Shown here one piece after another: positions 22,643-31,560 of a DNA stretch of 34,812 bases (its first letter is position 1; each line of letters opens with the position of its first letter). The notes beneath the pieces were generated by a model that was not told the origin of the DNA, ran no database searches, and worked only from the letters and a program-made list of their open reading frames with translations. A program made the position numbers and the translations under genes. The stretch lies in contig CAZWDH010000031.1 of NCBI GenBank assembly GCA_964632865.1, forward strand, positions 1 to 34,812, given 5' to 3'. This DNA comes from JAHDWY01 sp964632865 (GTDB lineage Bacteria > Hydrogenedentota > Hydrogenedentia > Hydrogenedentales > SLHB01).

Positions 22643-22683
22643 AACGCGGTGTATCGGCCCCTGCGCAACGAGGGAGGCGTGTC

Positions 22684-22980
22684 ATGAAGAAGCGGCAACT
22701 GCCGTATCAGACCGTGATTCTTGTCTGCGGCGGCGACAAGTGCAGCGACCGGAAATCGAAGAAGCTCTTCAACCGTCTCGAAGACGAGATCGACAAGCGC
22801 AAACTCGGTGATTCCATTAACGTCGTACGCACGGAGTGCATGGGCAAATGCGACGATGGTCCCAACGTGGTCATCAGTCCCGGTGCAACCTGGGTCTGCG
22901 GTGCCAAACCGAAGGACGCAAAAAAGATCCTCGACGAACTCCTCGACAGCGGCGTGGCATCGGATCCTTCGGAGTTATGA
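22684..22980 (+). CDS. Thioredoxin-like [2Fe-2S] ferredoxin family protein
   Basis: The 98-residue protein has the layout of the (2Fe-2S) thioredoxin-like ferredoxins, as in NuoE C-terminal domains: VILVCGGDKCSDRKSKKLFNRL, then TECMGKCDDGPNVVISPGATW. Four cysteines, in C-x4-C and C-x3-C spacing, can hold one [2Fe-2S] cluster. The C-terminal PKDAKKILDELL helix is also typical. Ferredoxins of this type are electron carriers. A GAGGGAGG ribosome site stands just before the ATG. It lies 41 bases after metH and could be cotranscribed; a link to MetH reduction would be speculation. Confidence 0.88.
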   Translation: MKKRQLPYQTVILVCGGDKCSDRKSKKLFNRLEDEIDKRKLGDSINVVRTECMGKCDDGPNVVISPGATWVCGAKPKDAKKILDELLDSGVASDPSEL

Positions 22981-22984
22981 CAAG

Positions 22985-23091
22985 GCATTGATCAAATTCG
23001 ACCCCTGTCCAATGCAATATCGAAATCGGGATCGAGTGCACTTCGTGCTTCCATTCCGATCCCGATCCCGATAGCGATACCGATTTCGAGA
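22985..23091. repeat. Composite palindromic repeat region
   Basis: GCATTG (22985-22990) and CAATGC (23010-23015) enclose GATCAAATTCGACCCCTGTC, a word related to other GACAGGGGTC-type environmental repeats. Directly after it, CGAAATCGGGATCG (23021-23034) pairs with CGATACCGATTTCG near 23075-23088. Between them is the GATCCCGATCCCGATAGC series shared with 3779-3823. The spacer carries no gene. Confidence 0.6.
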
Positions 23092-23166
23092 ATGGCGTGT
23101 TAAGAGCTACGTACCGAGCCGCCAGGACGGACGTTCCAGACGGTTCACGACAAACAGGAGACGCGC

Positions 23167-24183
23167 GTGGCACTCCGCATGATCGAACTGGCCATCTCCA
23201 AGGACGCCGCGGGCGATCTCGACGAAGCGGTCGAAGAGATCGAGCCCTTGGGCGTCTGGCGTGGCGCCCTCGATGACGATCTCATGCTGGTGCGCGTGCT
23301 GGTCAGCAGCGAACGGTCGGAGTCCGTCATCGATGCGCTCGAATCCCGGTTCCACGAGAATTCGGCGTTTCGTCTGCTAATCTTCGAAGTGGCCGCAACG
23401 GTACCCACGCCCGACGTCGACGAGCGGGAAAATGACCGCAAGAAAAAGGACAAACCCGATTCCGGCGACGAAGAGCCCGAGCGGGTCGCAGTGGCAGAGT
23501 TGGTCGAAGAACTGTCATCCGGTGCCAAGGTCAATCGCGCCTACATCTTGATGGTACTCCTGTCTGCTGTCGTCGCGGCCGTGGGCCTGATGCGCGATAA
23601 CGTGGCCGTGATCATCGGCGCCATGGTCATCGCGCCCCTTCTGGCACCGAACATGACGCTGGCCCTGGCCACAACCCTCGGTGACTTGAAGCTGGCCCGG
23701 AGCGCCTTATTCGTCAACGTAGTCGGATTCATCCTCGCGCTTCTCGTCGCGACCCTCGCTGGCATGCTGGTCCCCTACGACCCGACGGTTCGTGAGATTG
23801 CGACCCGCACCGATACCTCATTCAGCGACATCGCCGTCGCACTGGCCGCGGGCGTCGCGGGCGTGCTCGCGTTTACGACCGGAGTCTCGGCAACGCTGGT
23901 TGGAGTCATGGTCGCCGTCGCACTACTACCGCCGCTGGTCGCCGCGGGATTGCTCCTCGGTTCCGGCGACTGGTTTCTCGCCTCGAAAGCGCTCCTGCTC
24001 GTCGCCACCAACGTGATATGCATCAACCTCGCCGCCGTGGGTGCGTTTCTGTTTCAGCACGTCCGCCCCCGCTATTGGTGGGAGGCCGAGCGGGCGAGAA
24101 AGATGGTCCTGTTGGCAAGTGTGGTGTGGGTCCTGATGCTCGCGGCGTTGGTTGGCCTGATCATGCTCGCACAACAGGATTAA
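23167..24183 (+). CDS. DUF389 (TIGR00341) family membrane protein
   Basis: The 338-residue protein has a soluble N-terminal domain of about 115 residues with a charged stretch (ERENDRKKKDKPDSGDEEPER, about 86-105). It then has about six membrane helices. The conserved core LMVLLSAVVAAVGLMRDNVAVIIGAMVIAPLLAPNM and GVSATLVGVMVAVALLPPLVAAGLLLGSG are signatures of DUF389, whose biochemical function is not established. The start is GTG at 23167, with AGGAGA just before it. It lies after the repeat region, so it probably has its own promoter or reads through from metH. Confidence 0.88.
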   Translation: MALRMIELAISKDAAGDLDEAVEEIEPLGVWRGALDDDLMLVRVLVSSERSESVIDALESRFHENSAFRLLIFEVAATVPTPDVDERENDRKKKDKPDSGDEEPERVAVAELVEELSSGAKVNRAYILMVLLSAVVAAVGLMRDNVAVIIGAMVIAPLLAPNMTLALATTLGDLKLARSALFVNVVGFILALLVATLAGMLVPYDPTVREIATRTDTSFSDIAVALAAGVAGVLAFTTGVSATLVGVMVAVALLPPLVAAGLLLGSGDWFLASKALLLVATNVICINLAAVGAFLFQHVRPRYWWEAERARKMVLLASVVWVLMLAALVGLIMLAQQD

Positions 24184-24238
24184 ACTCTGCTAACGTCAGG
24201 GAAAGAACCCGTTAGCCATATCGAAAGGACAGCATACC

Positions 24239-25402
24239 GTGATCGACCACCGCAGCACCATTTCTGTCGCCACCGCGATTCTGTTTTGTGCCTTCTCCTA
24301 TGCCCAGGATCAGGACACCGCCCTCGAACCGCCCAACGTCATCGTCAATCCCGGCCCCGAATTTGGCGGCGATACGCGCCCCTTCCAGGGCATCCCCGGG
24401 ATCGAGCGCGCCGCAAACGGCCGGCTCTGGGCCACGTGGTACGGCGGCGGCCCGACGGAAGGCCCGGAGAACTATTGCATGCTGGCCACCAGCGGCGACG
24501 ACGGCGAAACGTGGTCTGACGTTGTGCTCGTGGTGGATGTACCCGGCCCCGTGCGCACCTTCGATCCCTGCCTCTGGCACGATCCGGACGGCACGCTCTG
24601 GTTCTTCTGGGCGCAGGGCTACACCCATTGGGACGGCCGCGCGGGCGTGTGGGCGATCACGGCGCAGAACTCCGGCGATGCCGAACCCGCCTGGTCGGAA
24701 CCCCGACGCATCTGCGATGGCATCATGATGAACAAACCGACAGTCCTCAGCACCGGTGATTGGCTCTTGCCCGTATCCATCTGGGCGTCTCAGCCGAACG
24801 TGGCCGATCCTGCGCATGCCCATCCCATCGAGACTTCCACCGGCTCGCACGTCTACGCGTCCACCGACCGCGGCAATACGTGGGCCCTGCGCGGATCGTC
24901 GGACGTGGCGGAGCGCAGTTGCGACGAACACATGCTGGTGGAGAAGAAGGACGGCACACTGTGGAAACTCGTGCGCACGCAATACGGCGTCGGCGAAGCC
25001 ATCTCGACGGACGCCGGCGCCACCTGGGACGTCAAAGGCCCGTCGGCGTCTGTGCCGCACATTCCGCACGCACGCTTCTTCATCCGCCGCTTGAACTCGG
25101 GCAAACTGCTCCTCGTGCGCCACAACTCACCCGAGCTGAAGAAGCGCACGCACCTCACCGCTTACCTCTCCGACGACGACGGGCAAACCTGGGACGGCGG
25201 ACTCGTGCTCGACGCGCGGGACTGCTCCTATCCCGACGGCGTCCAGGCGCCCGACGGCAGCATCTACATCATCTACGACCACGAGCGCAAAGGCGCAAAA
25301 CAAATCCTGATGGCCGTGTTCACCGAAGAAGACATCCTCGCCGGGGAACCTGTCAGCGACGCCGCCCGCATGCAGGTCGTGGTGAACCAGGCGTCGGGGT
25401 AA
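24239..25402 (+). CDS. Secreted sialidase-like (BNR/Asp-box) protein
   Basis: The 387-residue protein starts with a signal peptide (about 1-22, ending SYAQ) and folds as a beta-propeller. Four Asp boxes mark it: SGDDGETW (85-92), STDRGNTW (208-215), STDAGATW (256-263) and SDDDGQTW (311-318). Such proteins include exo-alpha-sialidases and relatives that act on other glycans. The sequence TRPFQGIPGIERAANGRLWATWYGGGPTEGPEN is typical of the 'sialidase family protein' group abundant in Planctomycetes-like genomes, whose substrates are rarely proven. The start is GTG at 24239, with GAAAGGAC upstream (24223-24230). It is followed by a second secreted glycan-active gene across a repeat element. Confidence 0.85.
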   Translation: MIDHRSTISVATAILFCAFSYAQDQDTALEPPNVIVNPGPEFGGDTRPFQGIPGIERAANGRLWATWYGGGPTEGPENYCMLATSGDDGETWSDVVLVVDVPGPVRTFDPCLWHDPDGTLWFFWAQGYTHWDGRAGVWAITAQNSGDAEPAWSEPRRICDGIMMNKPTVLSTGDWLLPVSIWASQPNVADPAHAHPIETSTGSHVYASTDRGNTWALRGSSDVAERSCDEHMLVEKKDGTLWKLVRTQYGVGEAISTDAGATWDVKGPSASVPHIPHARFFIRRLNSGKLLLVRHNSPELKKRTHLTAYLSDDDGQTWDGGLVLDARDCSYPDGVQAPDGSIYIIYDHERKGAKQILMAVFTEEDILAGEPVSDAARMQVVVNQASG

Positions 25403-25462
25403 CCTCATTCCAGAATCGCATCGATAAGGATTTGTACAACAGTCGGTGAAACAACTAGTCTC

Positions 25463-25621
25463 GAAGAACATCCCCCTTCAAAGGGGGAATTGTGCCCATC
25501 TACGTTGTTGAGCAAATTCGCCTTGGCCGGTGCCATCCATCGCCTCTGGCCGGCCCGCAACACAACGCACAGCGTTGTGCTGAATTCCCCCTTTGAAGGG
25601 GGATCAAGGGGGATGTTCTTC
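25463..25621. repeat. GAAGAACATCCCCC inverted-repeat element, copy 2
   Basis: The arms are 25463-25491 and 25583-25621, with a 91-base centre unlike that of copy 1. The right arm has the double CCCCCTT unit as in copy 1, whereas the left arm lacks one 10-base unit (TTGATCCCCC). Like copy 1, it sits just before a gene, here with a false in-frame ATG near 25593. Confidence 0.85.
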
Positions 25622-25640
25622 ATGTTTCGGGGGAAGACCT

Positions 25641-28091
25641 ATGTATGCCGCACATCGAATTGAGTTCCCGGTCGCGCTTCGAGTCCTTCTGATCGCAATT
25701 CTGCTGCTCCCTTGCGCGCTTGCTCAGGGCGGCACCGCGTGGCGCGTGGTGTTCGGCGCGGAACATGAAAGCGAAGTGGCCACACGCCTCGCACTGGAAG
25801 ATCTCTCCGTTGCATTCGCCGAAAAAGGGCTCACGGTATCGCCCGACGGCGCGGAAGAATCGTTCGTCGGCAACACCATCCTCGTCGGAAGCGCGGCGCG
25901 CGACGCGGCGCCCATTGACACCCCCGGCAATCCCGAGGGCTACGCTATCAAGACCATCGACCACGACGGCGCCCGCACGATCCTCGTCAGCGGCGGTTCC
26001 GTCATCGGCGAGGTATACGGACTCTATTGGGTTCTGGATCGCCTCCGTGTCTATGGCGCCGTTCCGGAAATCAATACCATGCGCGTACCGGCCATGAAGA
26101 TCCGCTTCGGCGCGGCTTGGGGACGCCGCGGCGGGGGCGGCAACTCGAAGGACGAAATGCGCGCCGCCTTGCGCCAGAGCGTGAACTGGGTCTCCGGGCC
26201 CGCGGTGCTCGACCTTGTCCCGTGGAACGCCGAACCCGAAGCCACGACGAACGCGGCCAACCGGGAACAGGCGCGGGAACTTATCGAGTACGCTCATTCG
26301 CTCCACATGAAGTACTTCAGTTTCGCCAACGAGTTCACCTACCACCCCTCCCTCATCGACAACACCGGCGCTACCTTGTCGCCCTGCGATCCAAAATTCT
26401 GGGACGCCGTGCAGGAGAAGTTCCGCATGCTGTTCACGGCCCTCCCCGAACTGGATGGCATCGAGCTCTGCAATGACGACATCTCCGGATTCTGGGACGA
26501 CTACCGCGCCTACGACCTCATGCACGAAACACCCGCATGCGACTGGTCCTATGAAAAACGCTTCCGCACCTTCGTGCAGAAGGTCCACGAAGTCGTCGCC
26601 GAAGAGTTTGATAAGGACTACTTCCACTTCACGTGGAGCCTCACACCCCACGAAGTGCACACGCAACCCGCTGTGTTCCGCGAGATCTTCACGGACGCCG
26701 TGCCCACGAAAAACCTCTACCTCATCCCCAAGATCACGACCGCCGACCGCTGGTGGCATCAGCCCTACAACCCCACGTTTAACCTCACACCCCACCAGAC
26801 GCTGGTCTGTTTCGAAACCATGAACTACTACGAAAGCGGCCGCGCGCACATCTTTCCGACCTTTTCGGCCGCGTACTTTCAGGCAGGGTTGCAGACCTTC
26901 CTCATGCCGGAAAACCCAAACCTTGTCGGCGCGGCCAGCCTCGCGGGAACCAACGTGGATGGGTGGGACACGCGCAGCGCCCACAGCTACATCCTCTACC
27001 GCCTCATGTGGAATCCCAACGATTCCATTGAACAGATCGCCGAGGACTTTTGCGCCATGCACTTTGGGCGCGATGCCGCGAAGGACATGGCCCGCATCTA
27101 TCTCCTCACGCCGTCCGCGTACAAGTACGGCCTTCACATCGAACCCGTGTCGTACGGGCAGTTCAACTCCTTCATCCACATGCGCGTCGGCACCTTCCCT
27201 GCCGAAGGCTATCCCGCCATCGACGGCGGCAAAGAGCATCTCGAATTCCTGCGCAAGATTTACCTGCGATGCAAACCCTGGCGCGACGAAACACTCGACG
27301 ACCTGCAGCACGGCCTCGACACGGCCAACGCGATGCAGTCAATTTTCGCCGATGCCAAGCCGAAGATAGCCGACCCCGCCCTCGCCGAGGATCTCGAGAA
27401 CCGCCTCGCCATGACCCGCAATCTCATTCGTACCAACCTGGGCTACGTGGAAACCATGCTTGCCTATTTCGCGTACGAGGAGAATTCTCGTGAAGACAAT
27501 CGGGTGGCCCTCGCGGCCGCGCTCGACCAGTTCCGCGCCGCCCGGCAGGAATTCATCGACACACCCGGCTTCGGCTACGAACTCTTCGGCGTCGATGTCC
27601 TGCTGCGCAATGCGGAAGCCGTGCTCGCTGATCGCGACGCCGCGCTGTCCGCCCTCGACCGGAAGCCCACGCGGTCGCAACTCGACGCGACCATTGCGGA
27701 ACAACAGCGGCGCTACACCGAGGTGTTGGAGAAGCATGCAGGCCAGGCTGTGAAATTCGCGCACGTGGAAATCATGGTCGACGGCCGGGACATCCTGAAC
27801 GTCAAGGGCGACACCTACGAGATCGAACACCTGCGCTGGGACTACCCCCACGTCCGCGTCTTCGAGTTCAGTGAGCCGCTCCCTGCGGAGTCCGTCACTG
27901 TCATCCCACGTGATATCGAGTCACGACCCATGCACCCCTTCGTCCTCGAACAACCGGGACCTGACAACGACTATACCGCCCGCATCTACCTCGACGACCT
28001 CCCCGGCGGCCAGGGCTGGATGACCTTCGACCTCTACTACATCCCCCAAACGCCCGAAACACTGGGCCTGCAAATCCCGTGGGAGAACTGA
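25641..28091 (+). CDS. Secreted GH67-like glycoside hydrolase
   Basis: The 816-residue protein has a signal peptide (about 1-29, hydrophobic VALRVLLIAILLLPCALAQG). An N-terminal alpha/beta domain resembling that of GH67/GH20-type enzymes follows (about 35-140, ending ILVSGGSVIGEVYGLYWVLDRL). The central region (about 145-500) looks like a TIM barrel; acidic residues cluster in ELDGIELCNDDISGFWDDY (about 269-287), a plausible active-site strand. The remaining 300 residues are helical, then a beta domain. This resembles alpha-glucuronidase (GH67)-like hypothetical enzymes, but the catalytic pair is not certain, so no substrate is claimed. The start at 25641 follows GGGGGAAG; the frame from 25593 begins in a repeat. 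Confidence 0.7.
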   Translation: MYAAHRIEFPVALRVLLIAILLLPCALAQGGTAWRVVFGAEHESEVATRLALEDLSVAFAEKGLTVSPDGAEESFVGNTILVGSAARDAAPIDTPGNPEGYAIKTIDHDGARTILVSGGSVIGEVYGLYWVLDRLRVYGAVPEINTMRVPAMKIRFGAAWGRRGGGGNSKDEMRAALRQSVNWVSGPAVLDLVPWNAEPEATTNAANREQARELIEYAHSLHMKYFSFANEFTYHPSLIDNTGATLSPCDPKFWDAVQEKFRMLFTALPELDGIELCNDDISGFWDDYRAYDLMHETPACDWSYEKRFRTFVQKVHEVVAEEFDKDYFHFTWSLTPHEVHTQPAVFREIFTDAVPTKNLYLIPKITTADRWWHQPYNPTFNLTPHQTLVCFETMNYYESGRAHIFPTFSAAYFQAGLQTFLMPENPNLVGAASLAGTNVDGWDTRSAHSYILYRLMWNPNDSIEQIAEDFCAMHFGRDAAKDMARIYLLTPSAYKYGLHIEPVSYGQFNSFIHMRVGTFPAEGYPAIDGGKEHLEFLRKIYLRCKPWRDETLDDLQHGLDTANAMQSIFADAKPKIADPALAEDLENRLAMTRNLIRTNLGYVETMLAYFAYEENSREDNRVALAAALDQFRAARQEFIDTPGFGYELFGVDVLLRNAEAVLADRDAALSALDRKPTRSQLDATIAEQQRRYTEVLEKHAGQAVKFAHVEIMVDGRDILNVKGDTYEIEHLRWDYPHVRVFEFSEPLPAESVTVIPRDIESRPMHPFVLEQPGPDNDYTARIYLDDLPGGQGWMTFDLYYIPQTPETLGLQIPWEN

Positions 28092-28442
28092 GCACGATCA
28101 TCAGATTCAGGTACTTCCTGTGGAGTGCGGCCACGCCGTGGCGCGGCTGATTTGTTCCTGGTCGTTCCAATGGCCCTAAGAAGGTGTACTGATGCAGCAT
28201 TCGCTCAATTCCTCTATGGCCTGAAAGGCCTACACACTTGCAGCCCCAGGTTGGTCCGAACGAAGAGAGGGCCTACCTGGGGTACAGAGACCACTTGATC
28301 CTACCCTGAAAGGGTTTCACAAGGAGCACTCGTCTATATATCCCCTTCGGGGAAATGACGTAGCCGACCCCAGGTGGGCCTTGCTGCGCGGCGGCCAATC
28401 ACGCCTGCGGCGTGACTGGTAGTATGTAGGCCCATGGGGCCA
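28092..28442. repeat. Cluster of short palindromes between GH gene and oppF
   Basis: No gene is present. The stretch holds many hairpins: GCCACG-C-CGTGGC (28130-28142), GGC-CTGAAAG-GCC (28218-28230), ACCCT-GAA-AGGGT (28303-28315), CCCC-TTC-GGGG (28342-28352) and TCACGCC-TGC-GGCGTGA (28399-28415). A longer inverted pair is GGCCTACCTGGGGT (about 28270-28283) with ACCCCAGGTGGGCC (about 28367-28380), one mismatch. It runs right up to the oppF stop codon and separates convergent genes, so terminator function is possible. Confidence 0.7.
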
Positions 28443-29477
28443 CTACGGCGAACTGGTGTCGCCGCCTCTATGCCGATCAGCAATCTCCGGAACCGGCGCG
28501 TGCACGTGGCACGCGGCCGTGTGGCACCCGCCGACGTTCGTGAGCACTTGTTCCTTTTGGCTGCATGCGGGCAACGCATCCGGGCAACGCGGATGGAAGT
28601 GGCACCCCGACGGCGGCCGCAAGGGGCTCGGCACATCACCGGTCAACACGATGCGCTCGTCCTTCGCGTCCGGGTCCGGCACCGGCACGGCCGATAGCAG
28701 CGCCCGCGTATACGGATGCACCGTCCGTTCGAAGATGTCCTCCGTCGTGCCGTACTCCACGATGCGGCCGAGATACATGACCGCCACGTAATCGGAAATG
28801 TGCCGGATGACGCTGAGGTCGTGGCCGATGAACAGGTAGGTCAAGTTGAGTTTGTTTTGCAGGTCTTCCATGAGATTCAGGATCTGCGCCTGAATCGAGA
28901 CGTCCAAGGCCGACACGGGTTCGTCCGCCACGATCAGATCGGGCTCCACCGCCAGCGCGCGCGCCACGCCCAGCCGTTGCCGTTGTCCGCCGCTGAACTC
29001 GTGAGGATACCGGTCCGCCGCTTCCGGCGGCAGCCCCACCAATTCAAGCAATTCGATGACCCGATCCCGGCGCTTCGCTCTTGACGTCAGACGGTGCACC
29101 CGCAGGATCTCGCTCAACATGGAATAGACCGTCATCCGCGGGTTCAACGATCCGTAGGGATCCTGAAAGATAATCTGCATGCGCTTGCGCATCTCGCGCA
29201 GCTCCCGACGCCGTAACGCGGTCACATCAACACCGTCGAACCGCACAACGCCCGAGGTCGGCTCGATTAACCGCAGAATCGCGCGGCCGCAGGTCGTCTT
29301 GCCGCTTCCACTCTCGCCCACAAGACTCAGCGTCTTGCCGCGTGGAATGGCGAAGCTCACGCCATCAACCGCGCGCACCGCGCCCACGGTTCGCGACAAT
29401 ACACCCTTACGAACGGGGAAATGTTTTACGAGGTCCTCGACGACCAGCAGTTCACCGTTGTGCGCCACGCCGCTCAT
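28443..29477 (-). CDS. oppF: Oligopeptide ABC transporter, ATP-binding subunit OppF/DppF
   Basis: One of the two ATPases of a peptide importer. The 344-residue protein shows Walker A GESGSGKT (about 54-61), signature SGGQRQRLGVARAL, Walker B LIVADEPVSALD and the switch His in FIGHDLSVIRH. The C-terminal oligopeptide domain has VHPYTRALLSAVPVPDPD and a Cys-rich end (HPRCPDALPAC ... GGCHTAAC) that in relatives holds an iron-sulfur or metal site. The start overlaps the oppD stop by 4 nt. The last 15 residues lead into the palindrome cluster and may be partly repeat-derived. Confidence 0.94.
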   Translation of the reverse strand: MSGVAHNGELLVVEDLVKHFPVRKGVLSRTVGAVRAVDGVSFAIPRGKTLSLVGESGSGKTTCGRAILRLIEPTSGVVRFDGVDVTALRRRELREMRKRMQIIFQDPYGSLNPRMTVYSMLSEILRVHRLTSRAKRRDRVIELLELVGLPPEAADRYPHEFSGGQRQRLGVARALAVEPDLIVADEPVSALDVSIQAQILNLMEDLQNKLNLTYLFIGHDLSVIRHISDYVAVMYLGRIVEYGTTEDIFERTVHPYTRALLSAVPVPDPDAKDERIVLTGDVPSPLRPPSGCHFHPRCPDALPACSQKEQVLTNVGGCHTAACHVHAPVPEIADRHRGGDTSSP

Positions 29478-30514
29478 ACCGGATCGCCCATCTTGTCGGG
29501 AACGCCCACGGGCCGGTCCTGTTCGCCCATAACCCCGGTATCATGCAGCCAACACGCGGTCGGATGCCCTGCGGTCATCGGCTCCAACGGAGGTTCCCTG
29601 CGCGTACACACGTCCATGGCATGGGGACAGCGCGGGTGAAAACGACACCCCGAAGGAAAGTTGGTCGCGGCGGGTACATTGCCTTTGATGGTGCGCAACC
29701 GCTCACCGCCCTGATGGGTTCCCGGCAGTGATTCAAAAAGTCCAATGGTGTAGGGATGCTTCGGCGCGTTGAACAGTTCGCGCACCGGCGCATGCTCCAC
29801 GATCTTTCCCGCGTACATGATCGCCACTTCTTCCGCCGTCTCCGCAACGATGCCGAGATCGTGCGTAATCAGCAGCATGGCCATGCCGGTCTCAGCCTGA
29901 AGCTGTTGGAGGAGGTCCAGAATCTGCGCCTGGATCGTCACGTCCAACGCCGTCGTCGGCTCGTCGGCAATCAGCAAACGCGGACCGCAAGCCAGCGCCA
30001 TGGCGATCATGACGCGCTGCCGCATTCCGCCCGACATCTGGTGCGGATAGTCGTCGACGCGATCTTCCGGCGACGGAATGCCCACCTTCGCGAGCAACTC
30101 AATCGTCTGATTCCGCGCTTCCTTCTTGGAAACTTTCTTGTGCACCCGAATCGCCGCGCCGATTTGACTCCCCACGCGAAACACGGGGTTCAGCGAGGTC
30201 ATGGGCTCCTGAAAAATCATGGAAATCTCATTGCCCCGAAGCGTACGCATTTGCTTCTCCGTGAGCTTCAGGAGGTCCTTTCCATCGAGCAGAATCTCGC
30301 CGTCCACGTATCGCCCCGGCGGCTGCGGGATCAGCCGCATGATCGACAAGGCCGTCACGCTTTTACCGCAGCCGCTCTCGCCAACCAGGGCGATGGTCTT
30401 GCCGGCCGGAATATCCAGCGACACGCCGTCCACCGCGTGCGCCTCCCCGTAGTCCGTGTGGAACCACGTCTTGAGATTACGAATCTGCAGGGCCGGTTGA
30501 ATGACGTCATCCAT
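29474..30514 (-). CDS. oppD: Oligopeptide ABC transporter, ATP-binding subunit OppD/DppD
   Basis: The second ATPase, 346 residues from MDDVIQPALQIRNLKTWF. It has Walker A GESGCGKS (about 45-52), the Q-loop IFQEPMTSLNP, signature MSGGMRQRVMIAMAL, Walker B LLIADEPTTALD and the switch LLITHDLGIV. The C-terminal HPYTIGLFESLPG and HPRCPHAMDVC stretch is the oligopeptide-specific domain. The frame is open back to 31297, but that part lies over oppC in another frame. The start at 30514 is two bases after the oppC stop (30517) and gives the family N terminus. Confidence 0.95.
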   Translation of the reverse strand: MDDVIQPALQIRNLKTWFHTDYGEAHAVDGVSLDIPAGKTIALVGESGCGKSVTALSIMRLIPQPPGRYVDGEILLDGKDLLKLTEKQMRTLRGNEISMIFQEPMTSLNPVFRVGSQIGAAIRVHKKVSKKEARNQTIELLAKVGIPSPEDRVDDYPHQMSGGMRQRVMIAMALACGPRLLIADEPTTALDVTIQAQILDLLQQLQAETGMAMLLITHDLGIVAETAEEVAIMYAGKIVEHAPVRELFNAPKHPYTIGLFESLPGTHQGGERLRTIKGNVPAATNFPSGCRFHPRCPHAMDVCTRREPPLEPMTAGHPTACWLHDTGVMGEQDRPVGVPDKMGDPV

Positions 30515-30516
30515 GA

Positions 30517-31560
30517 TTACATCCTCAGCCGCGGGTCCATGGCATCCCGCAACCCTTCGCCGACGAGGTTGAACGCCGTCACCGTCACAAAGATCGCAAC
30601 CCCTGGAAACGTCACCAGCCACCATGCGCCGCGGTGCAGGTAATTCTGCGACTGCGCCAGCAATTCGCCCCAGCTCGCCGTCGGCGGCGGCACACCGAAG
30701 CCGAGGAAACTCAACGCGCTTTCCGTCAGGATGGCCGACGCCACGCCAAAGGTCGCCGCGACCAGCACGGGCGACAAGGCGTTCGGCAGGATGTGCCGGA
30801 AGATGATGCGGAAGTCTCGCAACCCCGAAGCCCGCGCCGCCATGGCGAACTCGCTGTCCCGCAGTTTCAGGAATTCGCCGCGCACAAGCCGCGCCGCGCC
30901 GGTCCAACTGAACAGGCCGAGCACGATCATCACGTTGTAAATGCTGGGCGGCAGAAAGGCCATCACCGCGAGGATGAGAAAGAACACCGGAAAGCACAAC
31001 ACGATTTCGATGATACGCAAGATGATGGCGTCGATGACGCCCCCGTAATATCCCGCCAGCGATCCCAGGATCACGCCGATGAAAATCGCAATCCCCGTGG
31101 CCACGAATCCCACCGACATGGATATGCGCGTGCCCCAGATCACCCGGCTCATCACGTCGCGGCCGCGGTCGTCGGTGCCGAGCCAATGGTCTTTGTCTGG
31201 CGCGCCCACGCGGTTGCGCAGGTCCGACCGTTCCGGCGCATAAGGAATGAGGGGCCGTATCGCCCTCTCGCCCTCGCCGGGTTCCCAGCGGCTCCAATCG
31301 ACGGAAACCAGCGCCTTGTAATTGAGCACGTTCGGCAAGAGATAGCTCTCGCCCTGGTAAACCACGTAGATGGGCACTTCGCCCGCGAGGAAAGGCGCCG
31401 CCAACGCAACAACACCCAGGAACACGAGAAGCACCAGCGACACGACCGCCTGCTTCCGCTTGCGGAACTGGCGCGCCACGAGCCGCCAGTAGCCTTCCTT
31501 GCGGCGCTTCGGTGGCAACGCCACGGGGTCCTGGTTCTGGAGTTCCATGGCCGCGCTCAT
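30517..31560 (-). CDS. oppC: Oligopeptide ABC transporter permease OppC/DppC
   Basis: The 347-residue inner-membrane subunit has an N-terminal cytoplasmic stretch, TM1 (about 37-58), a long periplasmic segment, and five more helices. The family motif HWLGTDDRGRDVMSRVIWGTRISMSVG precedes the permease domain, and the EAA-like coupling loop is AARASGLRDFRIIFRHILPNALSPV. The end LVGEGLRDAMDPRLRM is conserved in OppC/DppC. It overlaps oppB by 4 nt, as expected for a tightly coupled operon. Confidence 0.95.
   Translation of the reverse strand: MSAAMELQNQDPVALPPKRRKEGYWRLVARQFRKRKQAVVSLVLLVFLGVVALAAPFLAGEVPIYVVYQGESYLLPNVLNYKALVSVDWSRWEPGEGERAIRPLIPYAPERSDLRNRVGAPDKDHWLGTDDRGRDVMSRVIWGTRISMSVGFVATGIAIFIGVILGSLAGYYGGVIDAIILRIIEIVLCFPVFFLILAVMAFLPPSIYNVMIVLGLFSWTGAARLVRGEFLKLRDSEFAMAARASGLRDFRIIFRHILPNALSPVLVAATFGVASAILTESALSFLGFGVPPPTASWGELLAQSQNYLHRGAWWLVTFPGVAIFVTVTAFNLVGEGLRDAMDPRLRM

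Noticed and set aside
30515..31297. Upstream extension of the oppD frame
   Set aside because: It overlaps oppC in another frame and is Arg-rich; OppD homologues start near 30514.
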